From Cytophagales bacterium (GTDB lineage: Bacteria > Bacteroidota > Bacteroidia > Cytophagales > Bernardetiaceae): a DNA stretch of 64,000 nucleotides. The notes under the pieces are model-generated. The model was not told the DNA's origin. It searched no databases and saw only the letters and a list, made by a program, of their open reading frames with translations. The DNA lies in the NCBI GenBank assembly GCA_013299045.1, contig JAAFJX010000003.1:157790-221789 (forward strand), read 5' to 3'. Each line of letters starts with the position of its first letter. Position 1 is the stretch's first letter. The translations under genes were made by a program, and so were the position numbers. This document shows, in pieces, positions 36,609-46,177 of the stretch.

Positions 36609-38744
36609 ATGAGGTATTGGTGTAAATTTTTTGTTGGCTTTTTGCTGTATTTTGGGAGTATCTCCGAACTGAGGGCGCAAAGCATTTTTATGCAAATAGA
36701 AATGACTATACAGCAAAATCGTTTGTTGGAGGCCAAAGCATTAGCCGACCAAATGATGTGGCAGTTTTTGACTGACTCCACGCGCCGCCATGCTGAACTT
36801 TGGTATCTGTACGGCATGGTGTCTGAAGCCATACATAAGTCTGATAACCAAGAATTTAAAAATTTGCAGCCTGACCCACTCGGCCACGCCCTTTATGCCT
36901 ATCGCACTGCCATACAGCTTGGCGATACACTTGACAACGGCATGATAACTAAAAACTCACTCATTAGACTAAAAGCCCTCTATACAACCGCCGTCAATAA
37001 GGGGGTTGAGCAACATAAAGCCGGGCGCTCAGAGGCAGCGCTGCCGCACTTTTGGGAAGCCAACCGAATTATGCCACAAGATACACTCCCGCTGCGCTAT
37101 GCTCTAACATCTTCATTAGCAACAGAAAAGCAAACAGACATCAAAAAAATTTGTTATGAACTTTTGAGGCTGGGCTACAACAAAGCACTTATTTTTCAGC
37201 ATCTTATAGCAGCCAATAGTACTGCCACGGAGTCTGAAAATATTTTATATGAGGCTTATGCGCTCTATCCAGACAATCTCGCTTTCAGGCATTTTGAAAC
37301 AAACCTACGCGACAAACTTGGCAGCACCCTCAGTACCATCAAAAAACTGGAAGAGTTGCATCAAAAAGATAGCACCAATGAACTATATATCAACAACTTA
37401 ATTACTCTTAATCAAAGACTTTTCCGCTGGCGCGAAACAGAAAAGTATTATCAAAAAATTTATAAACTAGACAGCACGCGCTATGATGTGGTTTATCAAA
37501 TTGGCACTTATTACTACAATGAGGGACTCAAAGCCGCTTACAGTAAGGGAATTAGCAATTACCAAAAAGAAGGAAGCCCAAAGGCAAGTGTCTATTTTCG
37601 TAAGGCGCTGCCCTACTTGCTAGAGTCGCAGAAATTCAAAAATTCAGACAAAATTATAGCTGCCATCAATACCGCACAAGCAGATTTGCAGCGCGAAAAG
37701 GAGAGAAAAGAAGCTCCAAAAAAGAAAAAAAACATTCTGCCCCCACCCATGGACAAGCCAATTATCATGGGGTTAGATAGCCCTACGGTTTGGACTTATG
37801 ACGATTTTTTGGAAGTAAAAGGCATGGTACTAGACCAAGACGGTATTTTTGAAGTAGAAATTAATGGCGTTGTGGCTACTTTGCTTCCTGCCGACGGTTT
37901 TGTGGCGCGTGTCCCCTTGGCCGAAGGTGAGAACCTGATTAGCGTTCATGCTGTTGATATACAGGGGCTTATGTCAGAGCATCGCTTTAAAGTTTTTAGG
38001 CAAAATAGGCAGCAGCTATCGGTCAAAAATCATTTGCTTGTGGTAGGCGTTGAGCGTTATGAGAAACTGGGAGAGGTGAAGGCTGCCGCTAGTGCTGCTC
38101 AAAACTTTGCGGAAGAGGTCGTAAAAGAGCTAGATTATTTTGATAATCAACAGGTTACTATGCTAATTAATGAAAATGCTACCCAAGAAAAAATAGCACA
38201 GAGCCTTCTATCCTATGCCGCAAGTATGAATACCAACGATAACTTGCTGGTTTACATAGCAGGAAAAACATTCTACGATGAGCTCCAAAATGAAAGCTAC
38301 CTCTACACTTACGAAAGCAACATAGACCCTCAAACTGCTCTGAAAATGAGCTACTTTGATGATTTGTTGGCAAAGATTAATGCTAAACACATCTTTGTTA
38401 TCACTGATGCTTTCTATGGAAGTAACAAGGCATTTGAGCAAAGCGGACGCAGTTATTTTTGCCAGCCAAACCGTTTTCAGTCGCGTTATGCACTCTCAAC
38501 AAAACCAATATTCAACCACCCGCGCGTGAACATGATGGGTCTAGACGGGACAGGTTTTAGCGAACCTAATTATCCGCTGGCAGATTTTTTTACAACTTAC
38601 ATCAAGTCGCAAAAATCTCCTTTTAGTGTTTATGATTTGTTTTTGAGTAGCTTGATGTTACCTTTCTCTGACCGTGTTTTTCAACTTCAGCGTTTGTCTG
38701 GCCAAGATGAGGGTGGGGAGTGGCTTTTTTATAAAAAACCTTAG
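36609..38744 (+). CDS. Exported TPR protein with Ig-like and degenerate caspase-like domain
   Basis: 711 residues. Signal peptide (1-24, ending LRAQ). TPR-like helical repeats fill about 30-370. A charged linker (EKERKEAPKKKK) is followed by an Ig-like beta domain (about 395-465; FLEVKGMVLDQDGIFEVEING). The C-terminal ~235 residues match the fold pattern of C14 caspase-like proteases (HLLVVGVERYEKLGEVKAAA; LINENATQEKIAQSL; YIAGK; FVITDAFYG). The two catalytic positions are lost: the His of the usual AGHG is Lys553 and the Cys of D-C-YSG is Phe602. It is therefore probably a non-proteolytic binding module. Stop codon lies 2 bp from that of the convergent glycosyltransferase. Confidence 0.8.
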   Translation: MRYWCKFFVGFLLYFGSISELRAQSIFMQIEMTIQQNRLLEAKALADQMMWQFLTDSTRRHAELWYLYGMVSEAIHKSDNQEFKNLQPDPLGHALYAYRTAIQLGDTLDNGMITKNSLIRLKALYTTAVNKGVEQHKAGRSEAALPHFWEANRIMPQDTLPLRYALTSSLATEKQTDIKKICYELLRLGYNKALIFQHLIAANSTATESENILYEAYALYPDNLAFRHFETNLRDKLGSTLSTIKKLEELHQKDSTNELYINNLITLNQRLFRWRETEKYYQKIYKLDSTRYDVVYQIGTYYYNEGLKAAYSKGISNYQKEGSPKASVYFRKALPYLLESQKFKNSDKIIAAINTAQADLQREKERKEAPKKKKNILPPPMDKPIIMGLDSPTVWTYDDFLEVKGMVLDQDGIFEVEINGVVATLLPADGFVARVPLAEGENLISVHAVDIQGLMSEHRFKVFRQNRQQLSVKNHLLVVGVERYEKLGEVKAAASAAQNFAEEVVKELDYFDNQQVTMLINENATQEKIAQSLLSYAASMNTNDNLLVYIAGKTFYDELQNESYLYTYESNIDPQTALKMSYFDDLLAKINAKHIFVITDAFYGSNKAFEQSGRSYFCQPNRFQSRYALSTKPIFNHPRVNMMGLDGTGFSEPNYPLADFFTTYIKSQKSPFSVYDLFLSSLMLPFSDRVFQLQRLSGQDEGGEWLFYKKP

Positions 38745-38746
38745 CT

Positions 38747-39556
38747 TTAGTCTTTATAAATACTTTTTTTACTTCCTAAAAATCGGATTTTGAGCATATA
38801 AAGCAGTTCAAAAAACCAATTTGGCAGCCCTGCACGTACCCACTCTATGAGGCGTGTTCGTAAAATAAGTTTACCGAAGAGGCGGGCTGTTTCGGAGGTC
38901 ATTTTATCTTGTTTTTGGACAATCTCTTGACTCTCGAGCCTTATTTTCAACTTATTTTTTGTACTGAGGCCGTCGTGCATAAAAATAGCAACAGGAAACG
39001 GCGCATACACAAAAGGCTCTCCGGCGCAGTAAATGGCAAATATCTGCTCAAAGTCTGAGGTGATATAGTGCCCACTGAAAGGATACCGTAGGGCAATGTC
39101 GCGGCGCATAAAAGTACTTTGATGACAAAACTTCATGCCGAGCCAGGGGCTTTGCAATGACTCTGCTTTAACGAGTTCTTTAAAACGAGTGTTCTGAACC
39201 ACATAGTCGCCATAAACAAGTGCGGCATTTTGTTCCAAATAAATCTTTATTCGATTCAGGACAGAGGTGTTCACAAAAAGGTCGCCTGCATTCATAAACA
39301 GGATATAGCTACCCTCAGCCCGCCGAATGCCCTTGTTCATGGCATCATAGATACCTTTATCTGGTTCTGAAACCCATTTTATGGGTGTATCTTCAGCGGC
39401 CAAACCTTGCAAATAGTTGGCTGTACCGTCGGGCGAGGCTGCATCAATAATCCAATACTCAAAGTCTCTAAATTCTTGATTCAGAACACTCTGGACAGTT
39501 TTTTTAAGGCTTTCTAGCGCCTTGTAGCAGACCGTAACAATAGAGATAAGCGGCAT
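38747..39556 (-). CDS. Family 2 glycosyltransferase
   Basis: 269 residues from MPLISIVTVCYKALESL, the standard GT-A N terminus; in-frame upstream codons give a non-family sequence. Nucleotide-sugar motifs YWIIDAASPDGT, GIYDAMNKGIRRAEGSYILFMNAGD (in part) are present, with NAGD taking the place of the DxD motif. No membrane span. The product is likely a cytoplasmic glycosyltransferase for surface glycan. Convergent with the TPR gene, divergent from the MsbA-like exporter. Confidence 0.88.
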   Translation of the reverse strand: MPLISIVTVCYKALESLKKTVQSVLNQEFRDFEYWIIDAASPDGTANYLQGLAAEDTPIKWVSEPDKGIYDAMNKGIRRAEGSYILFMNAGDLFVNTSVLNRIKIYLEQNAALVYGDYVVQNTRFKELVKAESLQSPWLGMKFCHQSTFMRRDIALRYPFSGHYITSDFEQIFAIYCAGEPFVYAPFPVAIFMHDGLSTKNKLKIRLESQEIVQKQDKMTSETARLFGKLILRTRLIEWVRAGLPNWFFELLYMLKIRFLGSKKSIYKD

Positions 39557-39664
39557 TGTACCTTGCATGATAGGCCATAAAGATACAACAAAAAAGCATT
39601 CATTTGTTGGTAAGCCCAGCTCTTTTTGCCAGAGCCTTGCTTCAAAATACGACTCGTTGCAGAA

Positions 39665-39672
39665 TATATTTG
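39665..39672 (+). promoter_or_regulatory. -7 promoter element of the MsbA-like exporter gene
   Basis: TATATTTG, about 58 bp upstream of the chosen ATG at 39731; supports that start over the in-frame ATG at 39626, which lies upstream of this element. Confidence 0.45.
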
Positions 39673-39730
39673 CATAATCCGCACGAAGCATCAATCTTTG
39701 CAGCGCAAAACCGAGCAAAACAGACCCTTC

Positions 39731-41560
39731 ATGCGAATTTTTTGGCGAATAATGAGCTATACAAGGCCATATAGGGCTTTTGCGCCTCTATATGTGCTTC
39801 TGGCAACCTTGGCCATTATTTTTGGCACAGTCAATTTCACACTACTCGTACCTTTATTTGACATTTTATTCAAGAGTACGGAGCAGAGTATAGCACAACC
39901 CTTAGAGCCTGTATTTTCGTTTAATGTTTTGTATTTGAAGGACTTGTTTAATTATCACTTTGTCAAAATACTCAACGACAAAGGAGCTTCGTCTGCTTTG
40001 GTATATGTTTGTGCGGTTTTGACTTTGTCCGTTTTTTTTGCCAATTTGTTTAAATATTGGTCTTTTTGTTTGATAAACACCGTACGCACCCGCGGGATTC
40101 AAAAGTTGCGCGACAGTGTTTTTGAAAAACTGCTCAGTTTGGAAACCAGTTTTTTTACAAACGAGCGCAAAGGAGACTTGATGTCCAGAATGTCCAATGA
40201 CCTCTCGCAAATTGAGTTTCAGGTTATCAACGTTATGAAGACCATTTTTAAAGAGCCATTCACGATTATCATCTATTTTGCAGTACTATTTTATACTTCG
40301 CTAGAGCTCACCTTTTTCACGCTCGTCTTCCTGCCGCTTTCTGGCTTAATCATAGCGCAGGTTGGCAAATCGTTGCGCCGTAAGGGCCGAGACATTCAAA
40401 ATTATTCGGCTTATTTGTTAGAAATTTTAGAAGAGGCCATTTCGGGTATCAAAATCATTAAAGCCTTTACTGCTCAGCCCTATATTTTGGAGCGCTATAA
40501 AGCCTTGAATAAAACCTATGCTGATACGGATTTGCAGATGGAAAACCGTCGCGAACTAGCTTCGCCCTTGTCTGAATTTCTGGGTGTTTTGGTCGTTACA
40601 GGCATTTTATTGTATGGTGGCTCCATGATTCTAGACCCAGCCTCTGGCCTGAGTGCCTCAGAATTTGTAACTTACATTGCCATTTTTTCGCAGGTGCTGC
40701 CCCCAGCCAAAAGTATCAATACGGCCATTAGCAATGTACAACGAGGCTTAGCCGCTGGTGAGCGCGTATTTGAGCTGCTGGATACTCAGCCGAACATAAC
40801 AGACCGCCCTGATGCCATCACAAAGAAAACCTTTGAAAGCCAAATCTGTTTTGAAAATGTGAGCTTTCGTTATGCCGAAAAATGGGTTTTGCAGAATATT
40901 GATTTACAGATTCAAAAAGGGCAGGTAGTGGCGTTGGTGGGAGCATCGGGAAGCGGGAAATCAACACTGGCAGATTTGATTGGCCGTTTTTTAGAGCCTC
41001 AAGAGGGCGTTATTCTTATGGACGGCCATAACATTCAGCACCTTACGCAGGCCAGTTTACACAGCCTTGTGGGCTTGGTTACCCAAGAGTCTGTGCTTTT
41101 TAATGACAGTATTGCTCATAACATCGCTTTTGGTAAACCCAATGCAGACCCTAAAGATATACAAAGAGCCGCTCAAATTGCGAATGCACACCAGTTCGTT
41201 ACTGATTCCGAGCAAGGCTATAACACAGGCGTAGGTGACCGCGGTGGAAAATTATCGGGCGGACAAAGGCAGCGGCTCAGTATAGCGCGTGCGGTTTTTA
41301 AGAACCCACCTATTTTGATTCTGGACGAAGCCACTTCGGCACTGGACTCTGAGTCCGAACTCTTGGTACAAGAAGCCCTACAAACTGTTATGGAAAACCG
41401 CACGGCCTTAGTGATTGCGCATCGCCTAAGCACCATTCAAAAAGCCCAGCAAATTATTGTGCTGCATGAGGGCAAAATCGTAGAGAAAGGAACGCATGAG
41501 TCTCTCCTCGAGCAGAATGGCTACTACAAACGCCTGATTGATATGCAGAGCTTTGCCTAA
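39731..41560 (+). CDS. ABC exporter with fused membrane and ATPase domains (MsbA-like)
   Basis: 609 residues. Six-span exporter membrane domain (about 1-320), with the coupling segment ISGIKIIKAFTAQPYI, then the ATPase: Walker A GASGSGKST, Q-loop LVTQESVLF, signature LSGGQRQRLSIARA, Walker B ILILDEATSALD, and H-loop IAHRLST. Such proteins flip lipid A-core, other glycolipids or export peptides. The Bacteroidota-type N terminus MRIFWRIMSYTRPYR supports the start at 39731. Neighbouring glycosyltransferase and FkbM genes fit a surface glycolipid role, but the cargo is unknown. Confidence 0.94.
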   Translation: MRIFWRIMSYTRPYRAFAPLYVLLATLAIIFGTVNFTLLVPLFDILFKSTEQSIAQPLEPVFSFNVLYLKDLFNYHFVKILNDKGASSALVYVCAVLTLSVFFANLFKYWSFCLINTVRTRGIQKLRDSVFEKLLSLETSFFTNERKGDLMSRMSNDLSQIEFQVINVMKTIFKEPFTIIIYFAVLFYTSLELTFFTLVFLPLSGLIIAQVGKSLRRKGRDIQNYSAYLLEILEEAISGIKIIKAFTAQPYILERYKALNKTYADTDLQMENRRELASPLSEFLGVLVVTGILLYGGSMILDPASGLSASEFVTYIAIFSQVLPPAKSINTAISNVQRGLAAGERVFELLDTQPNITDRPDAITKKTFESQICFENVSFRYAEKWVLQNIDLQIQKGQVVALVGASGSGKSTLADLIGRFLEPQEGVILMDGHNIQHLTQASLHSLVGLVTQESVLFNDSIAHNIAFGKPNADPKDIQRAAQIANAHQFVTDSEQGYNTGVGDRGGKLSGGQRQRLSIARAVFKNPPILILDEATSALDSESELLVQEALQTVMENRTALVIAHRLSTIQKAQQIIVLHEGKIVEKGTHESLLEQNGYYKRLIDMQSFA

Positions 41561-41666
41561 CCCAAGTAGAAAACACTTGCAGAAAATGTATGTACGTGAA
41601 AATACCGCAAGTCATATTTTTATATATATTTGCACACTTTGATTACCCCAACAACTACTTTATACA

Positions 41667-42356
41667 ATGGCTCTTACCTCAAAAGCAATCTTTTTGAAGA
41701 GCCAAAAACGCCATTTGAGCTTCCAGCACGTTTGCGAAGTGGGTGTTTATTGGCCTGAAACCTCTAATATTTTGGATTTTATTTTGCAAGATTTACGAAC
41801 AACGCTTGTAGAAGCAGACCCCACCTGCATAGAAAAAATTAAAATCTACTTTACTAACAGACAAAATATTAGGCTTTATCCTGTTGCCGTCTATGACCAT
41901 AACGGGACTATTGAAATGGTGCAGCGCAATGCCTCTACTTTTGTGGGGCAGCTTGCCGAAAGCCCTGCTATAGTCAATGATGACTACCAGCTATCTGAAT
42001 CGGACAAATACATGGTAGAAACTGTCCAGTTCAGCCAAATTGACGATGGAAGCATAGACCTCTTGAGCGTGGATATTGAAGGTTGCGAATGGTATGTACT
42101 CAAATATATGAAAAGCAGGCCCAAAGTAATTTCTTTGGAAATGCACGGCAAACACTATACTAATCCATTTACTAATGAAATTTTGAGCTGGATTCAAGCC
42201 AATGGGTATAAAGTTTGGTACAAAGACATCAGCGACACTGTCTTTGTCAAAACAGAACTGTTTGAACTTAGCTTAAGCGAAAAGATAAGATTGAGCCTTA
42301 TGGAGCTTTATCTGTTCTGGCGAAGAAATAAACGTTTTTGGCGTAAAAGGCGATAA
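41667..42356 (+). CDS. FkbM family methyltransferase
   Basis: 229 residues. HVCEVGVYWPETSNIL is a variant SAM-binding motif I, TTLVEADP is motif II, and DLLSVDIEGCEWYVLKYM is the FkbM signature. C terminus basic (RRNKRFWRKRR), possibly membrane-touching. A TATATTTG -7 element lies at 41625-41632. In surface-glycan loci such enzymes O-methylate sugars; no direct substrate evidence here. Different in length and sequence from the FkbM-type protein at 20400-21278. Confidence 0.85.
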   Translation: MALTSKAIFLKSQKRHLSFQHVCEVGVYWPETSNILDFILQDLRTTLVEADPTCIEKIKIYFTNRQNIRLYPVAVYDHNGTIEMVQRNASTFVGQLAESPAIVNDDYQLSESDKYMVETVQFSQIDDGSIDLLSVDIEGCEWYVLKYMKSRPKVISLEMHGKHYTNPFTNEILSWIQANGYKVWYKDISDTVFVKTELFELSLSEKIRLSLMELYLFWRRNKRFWRKRR

Positions 42357-42384
42357 TCAAAACAATTTAAATACTCTCAAGTCA

Positions 42385-42843
42385 ATGTCTAAAAATATCT
42401 TAACTCCTGAAGAATACGTAGCGCAGGCCACTCCGGACAAACAAGAAGGACTCAGCCAATTGAGACTTGTTTTTCAACAAAATCTGCCTGCGGGCTTTGA
42501 AGAAATCATTAACTATGGCATGATTGGCTACGTAGTGCCTAAAGCGCTCTATCCCAAAGGCTATCATTGCAACACAGCTTTGCCTCTGCCTTTTATTGGT
42601 CTGGGCGCTACCAAAGGCCATATTTCTGTTCATCACATGGGTATGCTAGAGGAGAGTGCGCTATGTAGCTGGTTCAAAGAGGCCTATCCACAGCACAGTA
42701 AAACAAAGTTAGATATGGGCAAGGCCTGTATCCGTTTTAAAAAGCCACAAGAGATACCTTTAGCGCTTATGGCAGAGCTGGCACAAAAAATGACCCCTGC
42801 ACAATGGATAAATTATTACGAAACGACAATTCTCAAAGCCTAA
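42385..42843 (+). CDS. DUF1801 domain protein
   Basis: 152 residues, soluble, no signal. Recognisable DUF1801 features: the N-terminal TPEEYVAQATPDKQEGLSQL, a YGMIGYV strand and IGLGATKGHISVHHMG followed by CIRFKKPQEIPLALM. The family has the YdhG-like fold and no settled function; some members are iron-chaperone-like. Located 28 bp after the FkbM gene and 16 bp before dapF, possibly one operon. Confidence 0.85.
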   Translation: MSKNILTPEEYVAQATPDKQEGLSQLRLVFQQNLPAGFEEIINYGMIGYVVPKALYPKGYHCNTALPLPFIGLGATKGHISVHHMGMLEESALCSWFKEAYPQHSKTKLDMGKACIRFKKPQEIPLALMAELAQKMTPAQWINYYETTILKA

Positions 42844-42859
42844 ATTTACTCTGCTACTT

Positions 42860-43681
42860 ATGACTTCTTTTTCCTTTGAAAAATACCACGGCTGCGGCAA
42901 TGATTTTATCATGGTGCTAGACCCTGACAATCGTTTTCCGCTACAAGCCCAGAAGGCGATTAAAAGCCTCTGCCATAGGCGCTTTGGCATTGGGGCTGAC
43001 GGCCTCATCGTCCTTCAAAAGCATGATTTGAGCCATTTTAGAATGGTTTATTTCAATGCAGACGGGCATCTAGGCTCTTTGTGTGGCAATGGAGCGCGTT
43101 GTGCCGTACAATTCGCAAATGCGCATGGCTGGTGTAAAACTAATAAGTTGGTTCTTTTTGAGGCCGCAGATGGTTTGCATCAAGCCGAGATAATTACCCA
43201 AGAGTCAGAAAATTCACTTATTCGCTTGCAAATGACAGATGTAGAGGAAATAGAGCAACTTGATGGTGCTTATTTTTTAGATACAGGCTCGCCACATTGG
43301 GTACAATTTATCGATGATTTATCTGTTTTTGATGTACTAGGGGCTGGCCGACAAATTCGTTATAACGACCGTTTTAAAGAGATAGGTACTAATGTCAATT
43401 TTGTTGCCTTGGATTCTGATGGTGGGCTGTTTGTGCGTACCTATGAGCGAGGAGTGGAAGATGAGACTCTGGCTTGTGGCACTGGCGTAACGGCATCAGC
43501 TTTAGCGGCGCACCTGCACTTAGCCAAAGAGAAAGCTCATAACAGTTTTAAAATTAGAACGTTAGGAGGGCTTTTGGAAGTGTCCTATACACTTGTGCAA
43601 ACGGCTAATGGCGTTGCTTTCCAAAGAGTTTTTCTAACAGGTCCTGCCCAAAAGGTATTTGAGGGGAGTTTCACTGTTTAA
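42860..43681 (+). CDS. dapF: Diaminopimelate epimerase
   Basis: 273 residues. Both catalytic cysteines are in place: SLCGNGARC (Cys75) and LACGTGVTAS. FEKYHGCGNDFIMVL is the family N terminus. It makes meso-diaminopimelate for peptidoglycan and lysine from the LL form. 3' end faces the minus-strand clpX operon, 18 bp from the stop codon of the last gene. Confidence 0.97.
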   Translation: MTSFSFEKYHGCGNDFIMVLDPDNRFPLQAQKAIKSLCHRRFGIGADGLIVLQKHDLSHFRMVYFNADGHLGSLCGNGARCAVQFANAHGWCKTNKLVLFEAADGLHQAEIITQESENSLIRLQMTDVEEIEQLDGAYFLDTGSPHWVQFIDDLSVFDVLGAGRQIRYNDRFKEIGTNVNFVALDSDGGLFVRTYERGVEDETLACGTGVTASALAAHLHLAKEKAHNSFKIRTLGGLLEVSYTLVQTANGVAFQRVFLTGPAQKVFEGSFTV

Positions 43682-43699
43682 AGCTCCTCAAAAAAAACG

Positions 43700-44077
43700 T
43701 TATTTTTTCTTCTTTTTAAGGTAGTTCTCAATAAAATCAAGGGCTGCATCTTTGGCCATTTGCGTAGCAGTCAGCACTAGTTGTTGCTTCAAGAGATGCC
43801 ATATTCCGCCATTGTTGCCGCGTTGTTCAGCGCCAAGCGACGATTGCTCTGGAGCAGCAGGGCTATCTTTTTTACGCTTTTTGAATGGCAGCATGGCCAA
43901 CTTAATTGCCTGGTAGCCCAGCAAAACACCGCCAGCGGTGATGAGGGTACTTTTCAAAATTTTTGTCCCTTCGTCCGAACTTTCAGCAAAATGCGCCTTT
44001 AATTTTTTTTGTGTGTTAGCCCGCTGTTTGATAAGCGCTTCTTTTTCATTGAGTAGTTCCTGTTTCAGATTTTTCAT
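43700..44077 (-). CDS. Small membrane-associated protein of unknown function
   Basis: 125 residues. An N-terminal charged helix/coiled coil (QELLNEKEALIKQRANTQKKL), one hydrophobic segment (ILKSTLITAGGVLLGYQAIKLAML) and a Lys-rich C terminus. Not recognised as a named family. The gene overlaps the preceding holin-like gene by 32 bp in a different frame, implying translational coupling and a shared function. This two-protein pattern of a holin III-like protein plus a small coiled-coil membrane protein occurs in other Bacteroidota and cyanobacteria, as far as I recall. Confidence 0.7.
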   Translation of the reverse strand: MKNLKQELLNEKEALIKQRANTQKKLKAHFAESSDEGTKILKSTLITAGGVLLGYQAIKLAMLPFKKRKKDSPAAPEQSSLGAEQRGNNGGIWHLLKQQLVLTATQMAKDAALDFIENYLKKKKK

Positions 44078-44474
44078 GTTTATTCGGAAGCATTAAGCCC
44101 TCAGACGCGCTAGGAGCAGGATTTTTAAGTACTTTTAAAACAATGTTTTCAAGGTAGTTTTTTAGGCTTTTACGCATTAACAAAACCAAAAAGAGCAAGA
44201 GCAGATGCGCCGCACCCACACAAAAATAACCCCAAAAGATACTTTTGGTTAAGTTATTAAGGAACTGCGCTAGCCCAAGGCTTAGCATTAAACCAACCGC
44301 AAAGAGCATAGCAGTTACAACGAGCAGGGTGAGTAGTCGTGCAAAAGTTTCGGCCAAATGCTGTTTAAATTCTAACTTTGCCAAGCGCACATTCACATCT
44401 ACTAGTTCGCTGATGTCATCGGCCAATTGGTCTAGTTTGAGGCTTTGGCTTAACTTTTTGGGGTCAAAATACAT
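44046..44474 (-). CDS. Phage holin family (putative actinobacteriophage holin III superfamily) protein
   Basis: 142 residues. N-terminal amphipathic segment (ADDISELVDVNVRLAKLEFKQ), two strongly hydrophobic spans (about 50-75 and 80-115) with a short turn, and a hydrophilic tail. This matches the chromosomal holin III-superfamily proteins, which despite the name are usually not phage-encoded. It follows clpX by 14 bp and overlaps the next gene by 32 bp. Nothing else phage-like is nearby. Confidence 0.75.
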   Translation of the reverse strand: MYFDPKKLSQSLKLDQLADDISELVDVNVRLAKLEFKQHLAETFARLLTLLVVTAMLFAVGLMLSLGLAQFLNNLTKSIFWGYFCVGAAHLLLLFLVLLMRKSLKNYLENIVLKVLKNPAPSASEGLMLPNKHEKSETGTTQ

Positions 44475-44488
44475 GAGTTTTTGTTTTG

Positions 44489-45766
44489 CTAAGAGGCTAT
44501 TTTGACAGATTTGGGCTGTCCCTTACCCATGACTGAAGCGTTAAAATGCGCTTCTGCAAAGTTTTTATCTATGATGATGTTCTTAGTTTCTTGCATAGAT
44601 GGCGCTTCAAACATCAAATCTAGCAGGATAGACTCACAAATAGACCGTAGTCCGCGTGCACCAAGTTCAAATTCAAGGGCTTTGCTTACAATAAATTCAA
44701 GGGCTTCGTCCGCAAAAGTAAGGGTAATGTCTTCCATTTCAAACAGTTTAGCATATTGCTTAACAATGGCGTTCTTAGGCTCAGTTAGAATATTACGTAG
44801 GGCGCTCGCATCTAGGCTCTCTAGATGTGTAACCACAGGTAACCTGCCTAGTAGCTCAGGAATAAGGCCAAAGCTGCGCAAGTCTTGGGCAGATACAAAA
44901 CTCAAAAGAGACTCTTTAGAATAGTCATGTGCCTGCTCGGTTTGTCCCGCAAAGCCCAACGGTCGTACATTCACCCGCTGTGCGATACGACGTTCTATGC
45001 CTTCAAACGCACCACCACAGATAAAAAGAATGTTCTCTGTATTAACCGCTATCATTTTTTGCTCGGGGTGCTTGCGTCCGCCTTGTGGTGGTACATTCAC
45101 TATACTACCTTCCAAAAGTTTGAGCAAGGCTTGTTGTACTCCCTCGCCGCTTACATCACGTGTAATAGAAGGGTTATCTGATTTGCGTGCAATTTTATCA
45201 ATTTCGTCAATATAAACAATGCCTCGCTCTGCTGCTTGTACGTCATAGTTAGCCGCTTGCAAAAGGCGTGTGAGTATGGTTTCAACATCTTCGCCTACGT
45301 AGCCCGCTTCCGTGATAACGGTTGCGTCCGCAATACAAAACGGGACGTTTAATATTTTGGCAAGCGTACGCGCCAGCAAGGTTTTGCCTGTGCCTGTGTG
45401 CCCCACCATCATAATGTTAGACTTTTCTATTTGGGTAGCATCTTTGGTGGGTGGCTGCGCTAGCCGCTTAAAGTGGTTATAAACAGCCACCGACAGAATG
45501 CGTTTAGCGCGCTCCTGCCCCACAACATATTGGTCAAGATGTGCTTTAATTTCGAGAGGCTTCAGCAACTTTTTGAGGGCTTCTTTACCTTTTGGATAAC
45601 TGGCTGTTTGGTCAGAGCCTTTGCCGTGTCCGTCCCGTTGCACAATTTCTACAGCCTGCTCTACGCAGCTATTGCAGATGTGCCCAGAAATGCCAGAAAT
45701 CATAATTTGAGCCTCCTTGGCTGGACGGCCACAAAAATCGCAAAACGAATCTTTGGTCTTTGCCAT
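44489..45766 (-). CDS. clpX: ATP-dependent Clp protease ATP-binding subunit ClpX
   Basis: 425 residues. N-terminal zinc-binding domain with C9-x2-C12 and C31-x2-C34, then the AAA+ module: Walker A GHTGTGKT, Walker [12 protein letters not shown], sensor/Arg finger region ELLGRLPVV, and a complete small domain. ClpX unfolds substrates for ClpP, whose gene is not in the window. First gene of an operon with the holin-like and small membrane protein genes; -7 element TAATTTTG at 45823-45830. Confidence 0.97.
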   Translation of the reverse strand: MAKTKDSFCDFCGRPAKEAQIMISGISGHICNSCVEQAVEIVQRDGHGKGSDQTASYPKGKEALKKLLKPLEIKAHLDQYVVGQERAKRILSVAVYNHFKRLAQPPTKDATQIEKSNIMMVGHTGTGKTLLARTLAKILNVPFCIADATVITEAGYVGEDVETILTRLLQAANYDVQAAERGIVYIDEIDKIARKSDNPSITRDVSGEGVQQALLKLLEGSIVNVPPQGGRKHPEQKMIAVNTENILFICGGAFEGIERRIAQRVNVRPLGFAGQTEQAHDYSKESLLSFVSAQDLRSFGLIPELLGRLPVVTHLESLDASALRNILTEPKNAIVKQYAKLFEMEDITLTFADEALEFIVSKALEFELGARGLRSICESILLDLMFEAPSMQETKNIIIDKNFAEAHFNASVMGKGQPKSVKIAS

Positions 45767-45822
45767 GTAGTTTTTTACTTGAAGTTCAGGTTTTGATGAT
45801 GCAAACCAACTGTTCCAAGTGG

Positions 45823-45830
45823 CAAAATTA
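45823..45830 (-). promoter_or_regulatory. -7 promoter element of clpX
   Basis: TAATTTTG on the minus strand, 56 bp upstream of the clpX ATG. The normal -33 site falls in an A tract and is not recognisable. Confidence 0.4.
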
Positions 45831-45891
45831 AAAAAAAAAAATCATTGAAGAGCCTTTTTTTAAAAATACATCATTGAAAGACACACGCACC

Positions 45892-45962
45892 AGCGAACAA
45901 TTCTGCTTCAAGATGCACTTCAAACCTATAAAACGTCCATTTTCGGACTGCTATTGTTCGGT
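45892..45962. other. Long hairpin-forming element in the clpX upstream gap
   Basis: CGAACAAT (45894-45901) pairs with ATTGTTCG (45953-45960), enclosing an inner GTCC/GGAC hairpin. It lies upstream of the clpX promoter and so is not part of its leader. It could be part of a small RNA or a protein-binding site. No known RNA family was recognised. Confidence 0.4.
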
Positions 45963-46177
45963 TTTGATGCAAAAACAGAAGTAGTATTTTTTTAACAGTC
46001 TTACAGTTAGACGATTAATAAAATGGCATAAAAATAGACTTGATAGAGTCATTGAAGGCGGCCAAACGCTTCCGTTTGGTAGCATTCTTTTCATTATCAT
46101 TCTAACTTTCCGTTAGAAATGATTTAGAATTGTTGGGGCATTAAAAAGTCCGCGGTCTTTGGTCGCGGACTTTTTCT
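45963..46177 (+). ncRNA. Candidate small RNA ending in a strong terminator
   Basis: The gap holds no open frame but a promoter-like TTTG (45963-45966), 18 bp, TATTTTTT (45985-45992, one mismatch), then two hairpins: CCAAACG/CGTTTGG at 46062-46079 and TTCTAAC/GTTAGAA at 46100-46118. It ends in the perfect terminator at 46143-46175. A transcript of about 175 nt is implied. Sequence does not let me name a family. The terminator might instead serve only the minus-strand gene ending at 46199. Confidence 0.35.
46143..46175. terminator. Strong bidirectional terminator
   Basis: AAAAAGTCCGCG (46143-46154) and CGCGGACTTTTT (46164-46175) form a perfect 12 bp stem with a 9-nt loop. It can serve the minus-strand gene that ends at 46199 and any plus-strand transcript from the gap. 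Confidence 0.85.

Noticed and set aside
44046..44474. Holin-like protein as a sign of a prophage
   Set aside because: No other phage gene nearby; the family is mostly chromosomal and the gene sits in the clpX operon.
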